Assembly: GCA_014380605.1 (NCBI GenBank)
Contig: JACMJO010000574.1
Span: 1-5,228, forward strand
Length of the DNA: 5,228 nucleotides
Direction: 5' to 3'
Origin: Fimbriimonadaceae bacterium
Lineage (GTDB): Bacteria; Armatimonadota; Fimbriimonadia; Fimbriimonadales; Fimbriimonadaceae
Made by a program: the position numbers and the translations under genes. A model generated the notes under the pieces. That model worked only from the letters and a program-made list of their open reading frames with translations. It did not search any database and was not told the origin of the DNA. Shown piece after piece: positions 4,665-5,228 of this stretch. Position 1 is the first letter of the stretch; every line of letters begins with the position of its first letter.

Positions 4665-4670
4665 AGTCTA
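4665..4670 (-). promoter_or_regulatory. Candidate -10 box for leaderless transcription of the CPBP gene
   Basis: Read on the minus strand, TAGACT fits TAnnnT and lies at -12 to -7 relative to the A of the ATG at 4658. This is the same spacing as the TAAGAT box before the dioxygenase gene. No Shine-Dalgarno sequence precedes this ATG. Confidence 0.4.
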
Positions 4671-4793
4671 CGCGCCCAAAGCTTCCACAAGCCAAACGTG
4701 TTCTACGAACTTGCAATTCGACAGGCATGCCGAAGACCAACCGTCCAGATACTCCAGATCGCTGACAGGATTTCGTTAGACGTCGTAGCACGG

Positions 4794-5228
4794 CTAGGGC
4801 TTGGCGTCGAGAAAGTCGTTCACCATTGGGACGATGATGGGTATGCGCTGCATCAGCGTCACGTGGGTGGTGTCGGGCAAGATGGCCAATCGCGATGCGG
4901 AGCGCGGTCCCATGTCGCCGTGGGTCTCGCCACCCTTTAGGCGAAACATCTCGGCGATGTGCGCGAGCCGAATGCCGTCAGCGTCGCCGTGGATAAAAAA
5001 CATCGGTGCCTTAGTGGCCTTAAGCTTGTCGGCTCCGAAGTCGTACGCTTTCGAGGCCGTGGCGGCCATTCGCCGGACGAACTTCGGAAAGTCGTCTGGA
5101 GTCGGACTCAGCTTCTTGTATTCGGTGTCAAGGGTCGATCCTTTGAAATCGTCGGCCGTAAGTTTCGAGATAGATTCGTGCGCTCCGGAGACCGCGCCGT
5201 CACTCCGGAACGTGGACGAAATGATGAC
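4794..5228 (-). CDS. Alpha/beta hydrolase, C-terminal part (5' end outside window)
   Basis: The last 144 residues of a soluble alpha/beta-hydrolase-fold enzyme. The frame is open from the right edge to the TAG at 4794-4796, well beyond the internal ATG at 5069, so the gene starts outside the window. MFFIHGDADGIRLAHIAEM contains the strand and loop that carry the catalytic acid (the GDAD element) and a following His. The catalytic His is in LPDTTHVTLM (codon at 4863-4865). The segment ending SRLAILPDTTH and the final VNDFLDAK helix are typical of small esterases and lactonases of this fold. The nucleophile elbow (Gly-x-Ser-x-Gly) must lie upstream, so activity cannot be confirmed and the substrate is unknown. 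No clear terminator separates it from the CPBP gene on the same strand. Confidence 0.9.
   Translation of the reverse strand, partial: VIISSTFRSDGAVSGAHESISKLTADDFKGSTLDTEYKKLSPTPDDFPKFVRRMAATASKAYDFGADKLKATKAPMFFIHGDADGIRLAHIAEMFRLKGGETHGDMGPRSASRLAILPDTTHVTLMQRIPIIVPMVNDFLDAKP

Noticed and set aside
4572..4940. Plus-strand open frame of 122 codons over the gap between the CPBP and hydrolase genes
   Set aside because: It is antisense to the start of the CPBP gene and to the conserved end of the hydrolase, with no family features.

Overview
The window looks like a bacterial chromosome of moderately high GC, about 60-68% in the gene rows I counted by hand. Lineage clues are indirect. There is a secreted protein with a short VPEP sorting tail. 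Two genes have a TAnnnT box placed for leaderless transcription. The coding strands are mixed in a compact layout. I lean towards Armatimonadota (Fimbriimonadia-like), with Verrucomicrobiota or Planctomycetota as alternatives; this is inference only.

Layout, left part: an ECF sigma factor (26-601) is translationally coupled by ATGA overlap to a membrane zinc-finger anti-sigma factor (598-1011). The pair ends in a perfect palindrome and a strong intrinsic terminator. A complete phytanoyl-CoA dioxygenase-family Fe(II)/2-oxoglutarate oxygenase (1141-1965) follows. It converges on, and overlaps by 8 bp, a type II beta-carbonic anhydrase (1958-2608, minus strand) that matches the E. coli Can residue numbering exactly.

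Middle part: a degenerate tRNA-Val-like pseudogene (about 2666-2725) precedes an intact tRNA-Val(CAC) (2768-2842). The 3' part of that tRNA, from the anticodon stem through CCA and the following TTTTTC, is repeated exactly over 56 bp at 3821-3876. This is the attL/attR footprint of a tRNA-targeting integrative element. The repeats enclose about 1 kb of lower-GC DNA holding one recognisable gene, a PEP-CTERM secreted protein (2986-3594), and no integrase. It is either the scar of a larger island or a minimal non-autonomous element, and it is the most interesting feature here.

Right part: after about 220 bp without a gene come two minus-strand genes. One is a CPBP/Abi-type intramembrane glutamic protease (4095-4658). 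The other is the C-terminal part of an alpha/beta hydrolase that runs off the right edge (4794-5228). Apart from the sigma/anti-sigma pair, I see no functional link between neighbouring genes.
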